A DNA stretch of 45,220 nt from Bacteroidota bacterium (GTDB lineage Bacteria > Bacteroidota > Bacteroidia > Flavobacteriales_F > PHOS-HE28). The notes beneath the pieces were generated by a model. That model had not been told where the DNA came from and did no database searches. It saw nothing but the letters and a program-made list of their open reading frames with translations. The DNA lies in contig JAFEAI010000006.1 of NCBI GenBank assembly GCA_018266475.1, forward strand, positions 1 through 45,220. The letters are read 5' to 3'. The position numbers and the translations under genes are program-made. This document shows, in pieces, positions 17,010-25,269 of the stretch (its first letter is position 1; each line of letters starts with the position of its first letter).

Positions 17010-17866
17010 TTTCCGACGGCCTTGGCCCTTGCCTTGGCGGGGGTGGGTTCCTTGTGGTCCTCGGCGGGCTTCTCGTGCTTGATCTGCCGCAGGTGCTCGG
17101 CAAGCTCGGTGGGCAGGTATTCAAAGAAGGTGTCGCCGCGCAGGCCGAGGCGGAGCGCCTCCAGCGCGATCACTTCATCCGGTGCCACGTTGCCCAGGTT
17201 CACGTTGGCGCCCACTTGCTTGATGAACCAGGTCTGCTGGCTCTTGATGGGTGCTTCCCAGATGATGTCCTTGCCGGGCACCTTGGCCATGATGCGGTTG
17301 ACCAAGGTGGTGTGGGCGTGGCCGCTGGGGCGGTAGATGCCCACGGTGCCGCTTTCACGCGCCTCGGCGATCACCTTCCAGCTGCCGGCCTCCAGTTCGG
17401 CGTTCATCATGCGCACCCACCGGGCAGGGCTGATCAGGATCCCGGTTTCCTTGCTGCCCACCTCGCTGAGCACGGTGTGGTCCCGCGCCAGGGTGTTGAT
17501 GAACTTGAGCTTCTCCCCGTGCTCCAGGTCGATGGAGCCGTCGGAGACCTCCGCGGCTTCCAGCTTCAGGTCGTCCAGCAGCTTGCGGTATTCGTTGAAC
17601 TTGCCCCTGGCGATGAAGGCCTCGAAGAGGGTTCCGCCCAAGTAAACTTTGATGCCGGCTCCTTGGTAGAGCGCGATCTTGTCCTTGAGGCGCGGGGTGA
17701 TGTAACTGGTGCCGAAGCCCAGCTTCACCAGGTCGGTGAGGTGGCCGGAGCCGTCGATCAGGTCTTCGGCCTGCCGCAGGCTGAGCCCCTTGTCCATCAC
17801 CATGGTAAGGCCCTCCTCGCGCGGCTTTGCCGGGCGGGGGGGCACGTGGTCCAGCCGGAATGTCAT
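17006..17866 (-). CDS. comA: Phosphosulfolactate synthase (ComA family)
   Basis: ComA-type enzymes add sulfite to phosphoenolpyruvate to give (2R)-phospho-3-sulfolactate, first step to coenzyme M in methanogens and to sulfolactate or related sulfonates in bacteria. The protein has 286 residues and begins with the diagnostic PPRPAKPREEGLTMVMDKGL. Further family stretches are LVKLGFGTSYITP, VYLGGTLFEAF, VSDGSIDLEHGEK and EAPIKSQQTWFIKQVGANVNLGN. The last ~20 residues are a lysine/alanine-rich tail. It overlaps the upstream TPR gene and the downstream rhodanese gene by ATGA on both sides. The product's fate is unknown here since no downstream sulfolactate or coenzyme M genes are in the window. 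Confidence 0.88.
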   Translation of the reverse strand: MTFRLDHVPPRPAKPREEGLTMVMDKGLSLRQAEDLIDGSGHLTDLVKLGFGTSYITPRLKDKIALYQGAGIKVYLGGTLFEAFIARGKFNEYRKLLDDLKLEAAEVSDGSIDLEHGEKLKFINTLARDHTVLSEVGSKETGILISPARWVRMMNAELEAGSWKVIAEARESGTVGIYRPSGHAHTTLVNRIMAKVPGKDIIWEAPIKSQQTWFIKQVGANVNLGNVAPDEVIALEALRLGLRGDTFFEYLPTELAEHLRQIKHEKPAEDHKEPTPAKARAKAVGK

Positions 17867-19275
17867 CGGCGGTAAAGTTCGATCAAATGCGTGATCTGCG
17901 GCATTCGGGCCGCTTCCGGGTAGTGTGCCAGTAGTTGTTCATGCCCGGCAAAGTGGGCGCTGAGGGCTTCTTCCAAGGCCAGCAGCGCCTCCTGGTCCTT
18001 GCCGGCCCGCAGCAGGTAGCTCACCAGCCGGTACTTGAACGGCTCGGCGAGCTGGTGTACTTGCGCGGCCTCGGTGAATTTGGCCAGGGCGGCATCGGGG
18101 CCTTTCAGCTCCAGCAGCAGGTCCGCATGCTCCATCCAGCCGTCCAGGTTCTGCGGCTCAATGCGGTTCAGCAGGGTGTACTGGGCCAGGGCCTCGTCGT
18201 AGCGCTTGGACCGGGCCAGCACATTGGCGTAGTAGTACAGCGCGTCCGGATGTTCGGGGCTCAGGCGCACCGCGTGCTGCAGGGCGGTGAGGGCCTCGGG
18301 CAGCTTGCCTTGCAGGTCCTTCACCACGCCGCGCCCGATCCAGGCGTCCACCCACTCAGGGTCCAGCGAAATGCTTTGGTCGTAGTTGATCAGCGCCCGG
18401 TCGTACTGCTCCATTTTTTCGTGGCACTCGCCGATGAAGCTGTAGGTGATCGCCTGGGGGCCGTCAAAGCCCAGGGTTTCCTCGTAGCAGGCAATGGCTT
18501 CGGCGTAGCTGCCGGCGATCAGCAGGTTGCGTGCCTTGCTGAAGTAGGCCGAGGTGAAGCGCTCGTCGATGGCGATGGCCAGGTCCAGCGCCTGGTTGCT
18601 TTCCTCGTACCGCTCCAGCTTGGCCAGCACATTGCCCAGGTTGTACCAGGCTACGCCCGAATAGGGTTGCTCGTTGGTGAAGTTGCGGAAGAAGGAGATG
18701 CCCGCCTCATCGGCCTCGGCCAGGTCGTAGCAATAGGCCAGCTCATACAGCACCGCCTCGTTCTCCGGGTTCACTTCCAGGGCGCTCTTCAAGCATTCGA
18801 TGGCGCTCTCATAGTCCTCCAGGTTCTCGTATTCAAAGGCGAGGTCCAGGATGATCTCATCCTTGCCTTCCTCGGCCAGGTCCAGCGCGCGCTTGTAATG
18901 CTCCACCGCGCGCCGGTGGTTGCGCTGCTGGCTGTAGATGCCCGCCTTGCGCAACTGCACCTCCTCGTTCCACGGCTCTATCTTCTCTATGGCCTCCAGC
19001 AGTTCCAAGGCTTTGCCCAAGCGGCCCAAGGCCATCATCACCACCGCTTCCCCGAAGGTAACCTCCAGGGAGCCGGGGTGCATCTGCTTGGCGAAGGCAA
19101 TCACCTTGGCCGCCCGGCGCGGCTCGTTGCGTTCCAGGTAGTGGTCCACGATCAGCTCGATCTCCGCCACATCGAAAAAGACCTTGCCGTGCGAGGCCTC
19201 CATGGCTTCATAGCGCTGCACGCATTGCTGCTGCGCGGCATTGCGCTCCGGTTGCGGGCGATGCGATTCATTCAT
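17863..19275 (-). CDS. Tetratricopeptide-repeat protein
   Basis: This 470-residue soluble protein is built of about a dozen TPR units; examples are NEAVLYELAYCYDLAEADEAGISFF, AWYNLGNVLAKLERYEES, ITYSFIGECHEKMEQYDRA and AWIGRGVVKDLQGKLPEA. There is no signal peptide, so it is probably a cytoplasmic scaffold. The ATG at 19275 follows an in-frame GTG by two codons, and the ATG is preferred. A perfect TACCTTTG promoter box sits at 19299-19306, 23 bases upstream. It heads a three-gene operon, TPR-comA-rhodanese, with overlapping ATGA junctions. Its role in that operon is unknown. Confidence 0.88.
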   Translation of the reverse strand: MNESHRPQPERNAAQQQCVQRYEAMEASHGKVFFDVAEIELIVDHYLERNEPRRAAKVIAFAKQMHPGSLEVTFGEAVVMMALGRLGKALELLEAIEKIEPWNEEVQLRKAGIYSQQRNHRRAVEHYKRALDLAEEGKDEIILDLAFEYENLEDYESAIECLKSALEVNPENEAVLYELAYCYDLAEADEAGISFFRNFTNEQPYSGVAWYNLGNVLAKLERYEESNQALDLAIAIDERFTSAYFSKARNLLIAGSYAEAIACYEETLGFDGPQAITYSFIGECHEKMEQYDRALINYDQSISLDPEWVDAWIGRGVVKDLQGKLPEALTALQHAVRLSPEHPDALYYYANVLARSKRYDEALAQYTLLNRIEPQNLDGWMEHADLLLELKGPDAALAKFTEAAQVHQLAEPFKYRLVSYLLRAGKDQEALLALEEALSAHFAGHEQLLAHYPEAARMPQITHLIELYRR

Positions 19276-19298
19276 GGGCACAAGGCGATTGGATACCC

Positions 19299-19306
19299 CA
19301 AAGGTA
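19299..19306 (-). promoter_or_regulatory. -7 box of the TPR-comA-rhodanese operon (TACCTTTG)
   Basis: Perfect TAnnTTTG match 23 bases upstream of the TPR gene start. It is divergent from the glmM promoter about 90 bases away. Confidence 0.65.
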
Positions 19307-19396
19307 GAAAGGCGGAAGATGATAAGCCGCCGGCCGCCCGGGATTGTGAACAGGGGGCGGTGGAGCTTTTGCAGCCCAACTCCTTGGCGCCCTTGG

Positions 19397-19404
19397 TACT
19401 TTTG
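19397..19404 (+). promoter_or_regulatory. -7 box of glmM (TACTTTTG)
   Basis: Perfect TAnnTTTG match. It leaves an untranslated leader of about 50 bases before the ATG at 19458, longer than at most genes here, and the leader contains a hairpin. Confidence 0.65.
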
Positions 19405-19409
19405 CGGCC

Positions 19410-19430
19410 CCTGAAACCGATTTTTTCAGG
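19410..19430 (+). promoter_or_regulatory. Stem-loop in the glmM leader
   Basis: CCTGAAA (19410-19416) pairs with TTTCAGG (19424-19430) around a 7-base loop. It sits immediately after the expected transcription start. It could be a leader-protecting or regulatory hairpin; no terminator uridine run follows. Confidence 0.45.
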
Positions 19431-19457
19431 TCCCCGCACTTTTCAACATTCCTTGCC

Positions 19458-20858
19458 ATGACCCTGATCCGTTCCATTTCCGGCATCCGCGGCACCATCG
19501 GCGGCGCGCCCGGTGAAGGCCTTTCCCCCTTGGACGTGGTGCGCTACACGGCCGCCTTCGGCCAGCTGATGAAGCAAGCTGCGGGAAAGGCGCGCCCCAA
19601 GGCCGTGATCGGCAGGGATGCACGCCCCAGCGGGCCCATGGTGGCCGACCTGGTGCGCGGTACGTTGGTGGGCTTGGGCTACGAGGTGATCGACCTGGGA
19701 CTGGCCACCACGCCCACGGTGGAAATGGCCGTGGCGGGGGAGCGGGCTGATGCAGGGGTCATTCTTACGGCAAGCCACAACCCCAAGCAGTGGAACGCGC
19801 TGAAGCTGCTCAATGCCAACGGCGAGTTCATAAGTGCGGAACAGGGGGCGGAAGTGCTTCGGTTGGCCGAAAGCGGCGCGATCGAATTTGCCCCCGTGGA
19901 TGCGCTCGGTTCCGTGCGCAGTGACGATTCATGGGCCGGAAAGCACATCGCCGCCATCCTGAAGCTGGACCTGGTGGATGCCAAGGCCATTGCCGCCCGG
20001 AAGTTCAAGGTGGTGGTGGATGCCGTGAACAGCGTGGGCGGCATTGCCGTGCCCCGCCTGCTGGAAGCCTTGGGCGTGGAGGTGGTGAAGCTGTACTGTG
20101 AGCCCAACGGCCAATTTCCCCACAACCCCGAGCCCCTGCCCGAGCACCTCACCGACCTGTGTGCGGCAGTGGTGGAGCACAAGGCCCATGCGGGCATCAG
20201 CGTGGACCCCGACGTGGACCGCCTGGCCCTGGTGTGCGAGGACGGCAGCCTCTTCGGCGAGGAATACACCCTGGTGGCCTGCGCCGACCATGTGCTGGCG
20301 CACCGCCCCGGCGACACGGTGAGCAACCTCAGCAGCACCCGTGCCCTGGACGATGTGGCGGCACGCCATGGCCGCAAACGGTTTGCCAGCGCCGTGGGGG
20401 AGGTGAACGTGGTGGAACTGATGCGCAAGGTGAAGGCCCCCATTGGCGGCGAAGGCAACGGCGGTGTGATCCTTGGCGAACTGCACTACGGGCGCGACGC
20501 CCTGGCGGGGATCGCCCTCTTCCTTACCCTGCTGGCCAAGCGCGGCGTGCGTACTTCGGAACTGCGCCGCAGCTACCCGGATTATTTCATCAGCAAGAAC
20601 AAGGTGGAGCTGAAGCCGGGAATGGACGTGCAGGCCCTGGTGGATGCCATGCAGCAACGCTACCAGGACCGGCCCCACAGTACCGTGGACGGCCTGCGCA
20701 TCGAATTCGGCAACGAATGGGTACACCTGCGCAAGAGCAACACCGAGCCCATCGTGCGCATTTATGCGGAAAGCAACACCGCGGAAAAGGCGGATGCCTT
20801 GGCCAAGCGCATCATGGGCGAAATGAGCGAACTGGCCGGGGTGGCGGCGGAAAATTGA
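19458..20858 (+). CDS. glmM: Phosphoglucosamine mutase / alpha-D-phosphohexomutase
   Basis: This enzyme would convert glucosamine 6-phosphate to glucosamine 1-phosphate for peptidoglycan and LPS precursors. It has 466 residues with the four hexomutase domains. VILTASHNPKQWN contains the phosphoserine Ser106; SVDPDVDRLALV near residue 250 binds the metal; GGEGNGGVI near 332 is the sugar-binding loop; RKSNTEPIVRIYAE near 430 is the phosphate-binding loop. The GEGNGG pattern favours the GlmM-type subgroup common in Bacteroidota, although phosphomannomutase activity cannot be excluded. It has its own promoter and a hairpin-containing leader. Confidence 0.87.
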   Translation: MTLIRSISGIRGTIGGAPGEGLSPLDVVRYTAAFGQLMKQAAGKARPKAVIGRDARPSGPMVADLVRGTLVGLGYEVIDLGLATTPTVEMAVAGERADAGVILTASHNPKQWNALKLLNANGEFISAEQGAEVLRLAESGAIEFAPVDALGSVRSDDSWAGKHIAAILKLDLVDAKAIAARKFKVVVDAVNSVGGIAVPRLLEALGVEVVKLYCEPNGQFPHNPEPLPEHLTDLCAAVVEHKAHAGISVDPDVDRLALVCEDGSLFGEEYTLVACADHVLAHRPGDTVSNLSSTRALDDVAARHGRKRFASAVGEVNVVELMRKVKAPIGGEGNGGVILGELHYGRDALAGIALFLTLLAKRGVRTSELRRSYPDYFISKNKVELKPGMDVQALVDAMQQRYQDRPHSTVDGLRIEFGNEWVHLRKSNTEPIVRIYAESNTAEKADALAKRIMGEMSELAGVAAEN

Positions 20859-21005
20859 CCGTCGGCCTTCCCGGTGCCGGACCGGCCCGCATTTCCGGTT
20901 ATTCCCCGTGCGGCGCCAGCCCCGCTGCGCCGAAGACCAGATCGCCATCTGGGCGCGCTTCGTGCCTTGGCGGCATACGGTCCATGCGCATCACCCTTGC
21001 CGGAA

Positions 21006-21013
21006 TAGCTTTG
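21006..21013 (+). promoter_or_regulatory. -7 box of the membrane protein gene (TAGCTTTG)
   Basis: Perfect TAnnTTTG match 22 bases upstream of the ATG at 21036. Confidence 0.6.
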
Positions 21014-21035
21014 CGCACGAAAAACCCATTTACCC

Positions 21036-21773
21036 ATGCCGGAGAAGAAACAATTCGTGGCCACCGATGAGGCCAAGGGCCAAGCCAAGCAACTGCGCTT
21101 GTTCGCCATGCTGGCCTGGCTGCTGGCCATTGCAGGAGAAGTGTTCGCCATCCTGAAGCTCATCCACAACGAAACGCTCACCTGGCTGATCGTGGCCATC
21201 GTGGTGATCCTGGCGCTCTCCATCACCGGCTCCCTCCTGTGGAAAAGGGCCAACCGCCTGGACCCCGCCTCCGAGAAGGACAAGGCGCGCTTCTTCATCC
21301 AAAGCCAGCTCGGCGCCATCATGGGCGTGCTCTCCTTCCTGCCGCTGGTGGTGCTCATCTTCACCAACAAGAACCTCGACGGCAAGACCAAGGGCATTGC
21401 CGGGGCCGTGGGCGTAGTGGCCCTGCTGATCGCCGGCATCACCGGCACCGATTTCAACCCGCCCTCCGTGGAGAAGTACACCGACCAGATCAATGCCCAA
21501 ACCGACAGCATCAAAACGCTGAACAACGGGCTGGACCTGGTGTACTGGACCAACCAGGGGAACAAGTACCACCTCTACCCGGATTGCCAGGCCATCAAAG
21601 GCCGCGAGCAGCATGAGGGATCCGTGAAGGATGCGTGGGAAGCCCGCAAGATCGGCGATTCCGAGCTGTGCCTCTTCTGCAAAAAGCGCGCGCAAAAGCA
21701 CCAGGCCGAAGCCGCGCCCGCCCTGCCCGAGGCCGCGCAGCCGAATGCGGAGGAACCCGTCGCCGCCCATTGA
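21036..21773 (+). CDS. Four-helix membrane protein with a C-terminal Cys/His module
   Basis: This 245-residue protein is of unknown function. Four hydrophobic segments lie at about residues 22-42, 48-66, 88-108 and 116-134, with a charged loop (KRANRLDPASEKDKARFF) between the second and third. After residue 170 comes a compact module VYWTNQGNKYHLYPDCQAIKGRE followed ~45 residues on by LCLFCKKR. The YxTxxGxxYHxxxxC...CxxC arrangement recurs in unrelated bacterial proteins and looks like a small metal-binding fold (His and three Cys). The tail is alanine/proline/glutamate-rich. Its promoter box is at 21006. It lies between glmM and the cysteine desulfurase without overlap. Confidence 0.75.
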   Translation: MPEKKQFVATDEAKGQAKQLRLFAMLAWLLAIAGEVFAILKLIHNETLTWLIVAIVVILALSITGSLLWKRANRLDPASEKDKARFFIQSQLGAIMGVLSFLPLVVLIFTNKNLDGKTKGIAGAVGVVALLIAGITGTDFNPPSVEKYTDQINAQTDSIKTLNNGLDLVYWTNQGNKYHLYPDCQAIKGREQHEGSVKDAWEARKIGDSELCLFCKKRAQKHQAEAAPALPEAAQPNAEEPVAAH

Positions 21774-21820
21774 TAGCCCGCGGGGCCATCGGCCTGAACA
21801 GTGCTCCTGAACGGACGCTG

Positions 21821-21828
21821 TAATTTCG
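21821..21828 (+). promoter_or_regulatory. -7 box of the cysteine desulfurase gene (TAATTTCG)
   Basis: TAnnTTCG element 9 bases upstream of the ATG at 21838, giving a very short leader. Confidence 0.55.
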
Positions 21829-21837
21829 CGGACCACA

Positions 21838-22983
21838 ATGGAACGCATCTATCTTGACAACGCCGCCACCACCCGACTGGATGCCGAGGTGATCGAGGCC
21901 ATGCTGCCGTACATGCACGAGATCTACGGCAATCCCAGCGCCGTGCATGCCTTCGGCCGCAAGGCCCGGGCCGGCATAGAACAATCGCGCCGCAAAGTGG
22001 CCTCCCTGCTGAACTGCGCCCCCGGCGAGATCGTCTTCACCAGCTGCGGCACCGAGGCGGACAACATGGCCGTGTTCGGCAGCGTGCGCGACCTGGGCGT
22101 GAAGCACGTGATCACCTCGCCCATTGAGCACCACGCCGTGGAGCACGTGGCCCATGAACTGGAGCGCACCGGGGATGCGGAGGTGCATTGGGTGAAGCTG
22201 ATGCCCGACGGCAAGGTGGACCTGGCCGACCTGGAACGCTTGCTGAAGGCGCACGATCATGCACTGGTGTCATTGATGCACGCCAACAATGAAATAGGCA
22301 CGCGCAACGACCTCATGGCCATCGGCAAGCTCTGCCGCATGTACAACGCGCTCTTCCACACGGACACCGTGCAGACCATGGGCCACTACCGCTTCGACCT
22401 GGAGCAGCTGCCCATCGACTTCCTCACGTGCAGCGCGCACAAGTTCCATGGGCCCAAAGGCGTGGGCTTTTTGTACATGCGCAACGGTGCCGTGGTGAAG
22501 CCGTTCATCGTGGGCGGCGCACAGGAGCGCAACATGCGTGCGGGCACCGAGAACATCATCGGCATTGTGGCGCTGGCCAAGGCCATGGAAGTGGCTTACC
22601 GCGACCTTGACGAGCACCACAAGCATGTGCAGGCGCTGAAGGACCGCATGCGGGAGAAAGTGCTCGCGGCCATCCCCGGCACCACCATCAACGGGGACCC
22701 CTCGGCGGACAGCCTGTACACCGTGCTCAACTTCCACTTCCCGGATGATGGCAAGGCCGAAATGCTCATCTACAACATGGACATTGAGGGCATCGCGTGC
22801 AGCGGCGGCAGCGCATGCAGCAGCGGCAGCAACAAGGGCAGCCATGTCATCGAAGCGCTTTACCCGGGCCGCACCGGCGCCAACCTCCGCTTTTCCTTCA
22901 GCAAGTTCAATACCCAAGCCGAAGTGGACCGCGCGGTGGAGGTGCTGCAACGGGTGATGGTGCCGGAACCGGTGAAGGCGTGA
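21838..22983 (+). CDS. iscS: Cysteine desulfurase (NifS/IscS family)
   Basis: This PLP enzyme takes sulfur from cysteine for Fe-S clusters and tRNA thiolation. It has 381 residues. Recognisable are YLDNAATTRLD at the start, GTEADNMAV near residue 71, NNEIGT near 150, the PLP lysine in TCSAHKFHGPKG (Lys202) and the catalytic cysteine in SACSSGSNKGSHV (Cys327). The pattern is that of group I NifS/IscS enzymes, so the symbol is a family-level choice. No iscU or sufE is adjacent. MnmA-linked thiolation of the same wobble position as MnmE is a known use of such enzymes, but there is no direct genomic link here. Confidence 0.9.
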   Translation: MERIYLDNAATTRLDAEVIEAMLPYMHEIYGNPSAVHAFGRKARAGIEQSRRKVASLLNCAPGEIVFTSCGTEADNMAVFGSVRDLGVKHVITSPIEHHAVEHVAHELERTGDAEVHWVKLMPDGKVDLADLERLLKAHDHALVSLMHANNEIGTRNDLMAIGKLCRMYNALFHTDTVQTMGHYRFDLEQLPIDFLTCSAHKFHGPKGVGFLYMRNGAVVKPFIVGGAQERNMRAGTENIIGIVALAKAMEVAYRDLDEHHKHVQALKDRMREKVLAAIPGTTINGDPSADSLYTVLNFHFPDDGKAEMLIYNMDIEGIACSGGSACSSGSNKGSHVIEALYPGRTGANLRFSFSKFNTQAEVDRAVEVLQRVMVPEPVKA

Positions 22984-23022
22984 TCCGCAGCTGCGGCAGA
23001 ACCGCAGGCTGAGGCTAATGCT

Positions 23023-23030
23023 TAGATTCG
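23023..23030 (+). promoter_or_regulatory. -7 box of the MORN protein gene (TAGATTCG)
   Basis: TAnnTTCG element ending 5 bases before the ATG at 23036. It argues against an in-frame ATG at 23018, which lies upstream of the box. Confidence 0.55.
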
Positions 23031-23035
23031 CAAAC

Positions 23036-23746
23036 ATGCGTGCCTTCCTGGTTTTCCTGGTTCTTGCCGGGGCCTGCAATACCCAGGCCCAAGTGCCGGA
23101 TACCGTGCGGATAAAGTCTGGTGGTGTGGATAAGTACATCGTTGGCATCCATTCAAAGAAGGGGGTGTATTCCGGTCATGTGGAATACTTCGACACTACA
23201 TGGACGCTTCGGCAAAAGGGAGACGCGATCAAAGGGAAATGGGACGGGCCCATTGAGTACTTCGATTCGACGGGCACCCTGTTGTGTAGATCGCTTGCCA
23301 AGAAGGGGAAATTGGAGGGTATGACCACCGATTACAGAAGCAATGGCCTGGTGTGGAGGGAGATGCCCTTGCACAAGGGCAAGCTAACCGGTGAGCTAAG
23401 GCAATACCATGCCAATGGCAAGGTGGAGATGAAGGCGCCTTACATCGATGGGAAAATGGCGGGGGAATGGATGGTGTGGGATTCCACGGGCGCGAAAGCG
23501 GACGGCGATGTGGTGATCACGGTTCCCGGTGGCGTTTCGTTCAGGTTCCATTGCGTGGATGGACACCCAGAAGGAAAGATGGTCGGTAAGCGCAAGGACA
23601 GCCAGTTTTTCGTGATCGGCATGTTCAGTGCGGGCTTGCCTGTGGGCGACTTTATTTATTACAACTTCAATGGTACCCCGGTCCGGAAGGATACCTACAA
23701 GGAAGGCCGGTTCGTGAAGTCCGTTCCCTTGAACGAGTTTCCTTGA
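23036..23746 (+). CDS. Secreted or lipoprotein-like MORN/YwqK repeat protein
   Basis: This 236-residue protein has an N-terminal signal MRAFLVFLVLAGACNTQAQ; LAGAC could be a lipobox. It then carries YwqK-type MORN repeats: GVYSGHVEYFDTTW, IKGKWDGPIEYFDSTGTL, LEGMTTDYRSNGLVWRE, LTGELRQYHANGKVE and MAGEWMVWDSTG. Such proteins in Bacteroidota are often annotated as antitoxin YwqK, but that name has no functional support here. The start at 23036 is fixed by the box at 23023-23030. Codon use looks less GC-rich than the neighbours. It is followed by a convergent pentapeptide-repeat gene. Confidence 0.78.
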   Translation: MRAFLVFLVLAGACNTQAQVPDTVRIKSGGVDKYIVGIHSKKGVYSGHVEYFDTTWTLRQKGDAIKGKWDGPIEYFDSTGTLLCRSLAKKGKLEGMTTDYRSNGLVWREMPLHKGKLTGELRQYHANGKVEMKAPYIDGKMAGEWMVWDSTGAKADGDVVITVPGGVSFRFHCVDGHPEGKMVGKRKDSQFFVIGMFSAGLPVGDFIYYNFNGTPVRKDTYKEGRFVKSVPLNEFP

Positions 23747-23779
23747 ACCGTGGGCTCGGGAGGCCTTCCGCCCCGTTCA

Positions 23780-24352
23780 TCACCCCACCTCCAGCCCGTA
23801 CTTGGCCAGCAGGCTTAGCGCACCTTCCGTGCTGAAGCGCGCGCCCTTGAGCTTGTTGCGCTCCGGGTCCAGGCTGATGTTGTACGCGGAGCTGAAGTCC
23901 GCTAGCTGCAGCTGCGTGTTCACGAACACGGCGCGTTCCAGGTCGCAGCGTTCGAACACGGCCTTGTTCAACACGGCGCCCTCAAAGTCCACGCCCTTGA
24001 GCGAACAGCGGATGAAGCAGGTGCCGCCCATCTTCCGCTGATGGAAAACGGCATGGTCGAGCATGCAGTCATTGAAAGCAACGCTGAAGAGCATTTCCTT
24101 GCAACGGCTGAAATCGATGCCGAGCAGCTTGCAGCGGTTGAAGGTGATCTTGTGGAGGCCTGCATCGGCCAACTTCACCAAGGCCAGATTGCAATCGGTG
24201 AACGTGCAGTTCGTAAACCGGCTGCGGGAAAAGTCGCTGTTGGAAAAATCGCACCGGGTGAACGTGCAGTCCTCGAACTCCCGCCCGGGCACCTTGTGGC
24301 CGCTCCATTGCACCTGGTCAAAGGCTTTTTCAATGTGGACGTGCGCCTCCAT
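23780..24352 (-). CDS. Pentapeptide-repeat protein
   Basis: This 190-residue protein folds predictably as a right-handed quadrilateral beta-helix: units A(D/N)LXX are visible through FEDCTFTRCDFSNSDF, FTNCTFTDCNLALVKL, FIRCSLKGVDFEGAVL and FERCDLERAVFVNTQL. Phe/Leu occupy the central positions and many Cys take the first position. Length and shape are like Qnr/McbG-type proteins, which mimic DNA and protect gyrase, but most such proteins in Bacteroidota have no known target. A GATCTTTG box ends 4 bases before the ATG. Confidence 0.87.
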   Translation of the reverse strand: MEAHVHIEKAFDQVQWSGHKVPGREFEDCTFTRCDFSNSDFSRSRFTNCTFTDCNLALVKLADAGLHKITFNRCKLLGIDFSRCKEMLFSVAFNDCMLDHAVFHQRKMGGTCFIRCSLKGVDFEGAVLNKAVFERCDLERAVFVNTQLQLADFSSAYNISLDPERNKLKGARFSTEGALSLLAKYGLEVG

Positions 24353-24397
24353 GCGCCAAAGATCGCTCCGGCAACCCTGCTCCGGGATCCCCGTTGG

Positions 24398-25210
24398 TCA
24401 CGTTGGGCGCAGGCTGCTTCCACGGGCCCGCTGCAGCAGCCGTTCCAAGATCAACCCGAGGCCGGTGGCGGCCACGAACGGGAAGGTGAGCTGCGGCACC
24501 CCGCAGGCCGTAAGCGCAAGGCCGATGACCACCGAAAGCGGCACGCTGAACAGGAACAGCAGGAAGTTGCGCCGGGCGGTGCCGGCAACGGCGATGGCGC
24601 AAAGCACGGCGTTGAAGCTCCACAGGCCCATGTCCACGCCCGGGGCATTCCACCACCAGGCCCATCCCGCAGCCAGCAAGGCGCCCGCCACGCCGAAGGC
24701 CGCTGCAATGCGGGAGTTCGCCGCCACGCCGAGGATGAACAGCAGGCCGGAGAGCAGCCGTTCCTGGAAGATCACCTGCCCGAAGCCGCGCACCGTGGCA
24801 GCCATATAGCTGCCGCCAAGGACGGGCAGGAGCGGGGCGGGCGCAGCAGCTTGCGCCGGGGCGGGCAAAGCTGCGAGCAGGGCCCAGGTCACCAGCACGA
24901 ACGGCAAGGTGAACACAGGGATCTTCCGCACGAGAAAGAAATGCTGGAGGATCGCTGCCGCAACGGCGCCTGGCACCGTTGCGGCCCAAACCAGCGGCCC
25001 GTGGCCGCGGAGCAGCACGAGCGCCACGCCCACCAAGGCCGCACTGAAGCCGTAAAGCCCTTGCCCGATCGCCTTCCCGTCATACTTCAACAGCGCAGCC
25101 GCTGCGGTTCCGCAGCACGCCGAAAGCAGCGCCGCCAGCCCCATGATGGGCGAACCCCAGGTGATGCCTGCGAGGAACAGCAGGCCCGTGGCCGCGTTCC
25201 CTTGCAGCAT
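24398..25210 (-). CDS. Urea transporter (UT family), N-terminus uncertain
   Basis: UT-family channels pass urea down its gradient. GNAATGLLFLAGITWGSPIMGLAAL and VFTLPFVLVTWALLAAL in the first half are mirrored by ERLLSGLLFILGVAANSRIAAAFG and QLTFPFVAATGLG in the second, the internal two-fold repeat of the family; about ten membrane helices are expected. The last in-frame ATG at 25210 gives 270 residues, a little short, and the family-like sequence continues upstream (LLSGLGQIM), so the true start may be a non-ATG codon or lie within the PIN gene. The 5' end overlaps or abuts the PIN fragment stop at 25270. No urease genes are in the window. Confidence 0.75.
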   Translation of the reverse strand: MLQGNAATGLLFLAGITWGSPIMGLAALLSACCGTAAAALLKYDGKAIGQGLYGFSAALVGVALVLLRGHGPLVWAATVPGAVAAAILQHFFLVRKIPVFTLPFVLVTWALLAALPAPAQAAAPAPLLPVLGGSYMAATVRGFGQVIFQERLLSGLLFILGVAANSRIAAAFGVAGALLAAGWAWWWNAPGVDMGLWSFNAVLCAIAVAGTARRNFLLFLFSVPLSVVIGLALTACGVPQLTFPFVAATGLGLILERLLQRARGSSLRPT

Positions 25211-25269
25211 GATCTGGCCAAGACCGCTCAGGAGGGGATAGCTCCAGCATTTGGGGCCATTCGGCTGTC

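Noticed and set aside
20859-21005. tRNA or small RNA gene between glmM and the membrane protein gene
   Set aside because: It is GC-rich with some short dyads but no cloverleaf, TPsiC arm or promoter-terminator pair was found.
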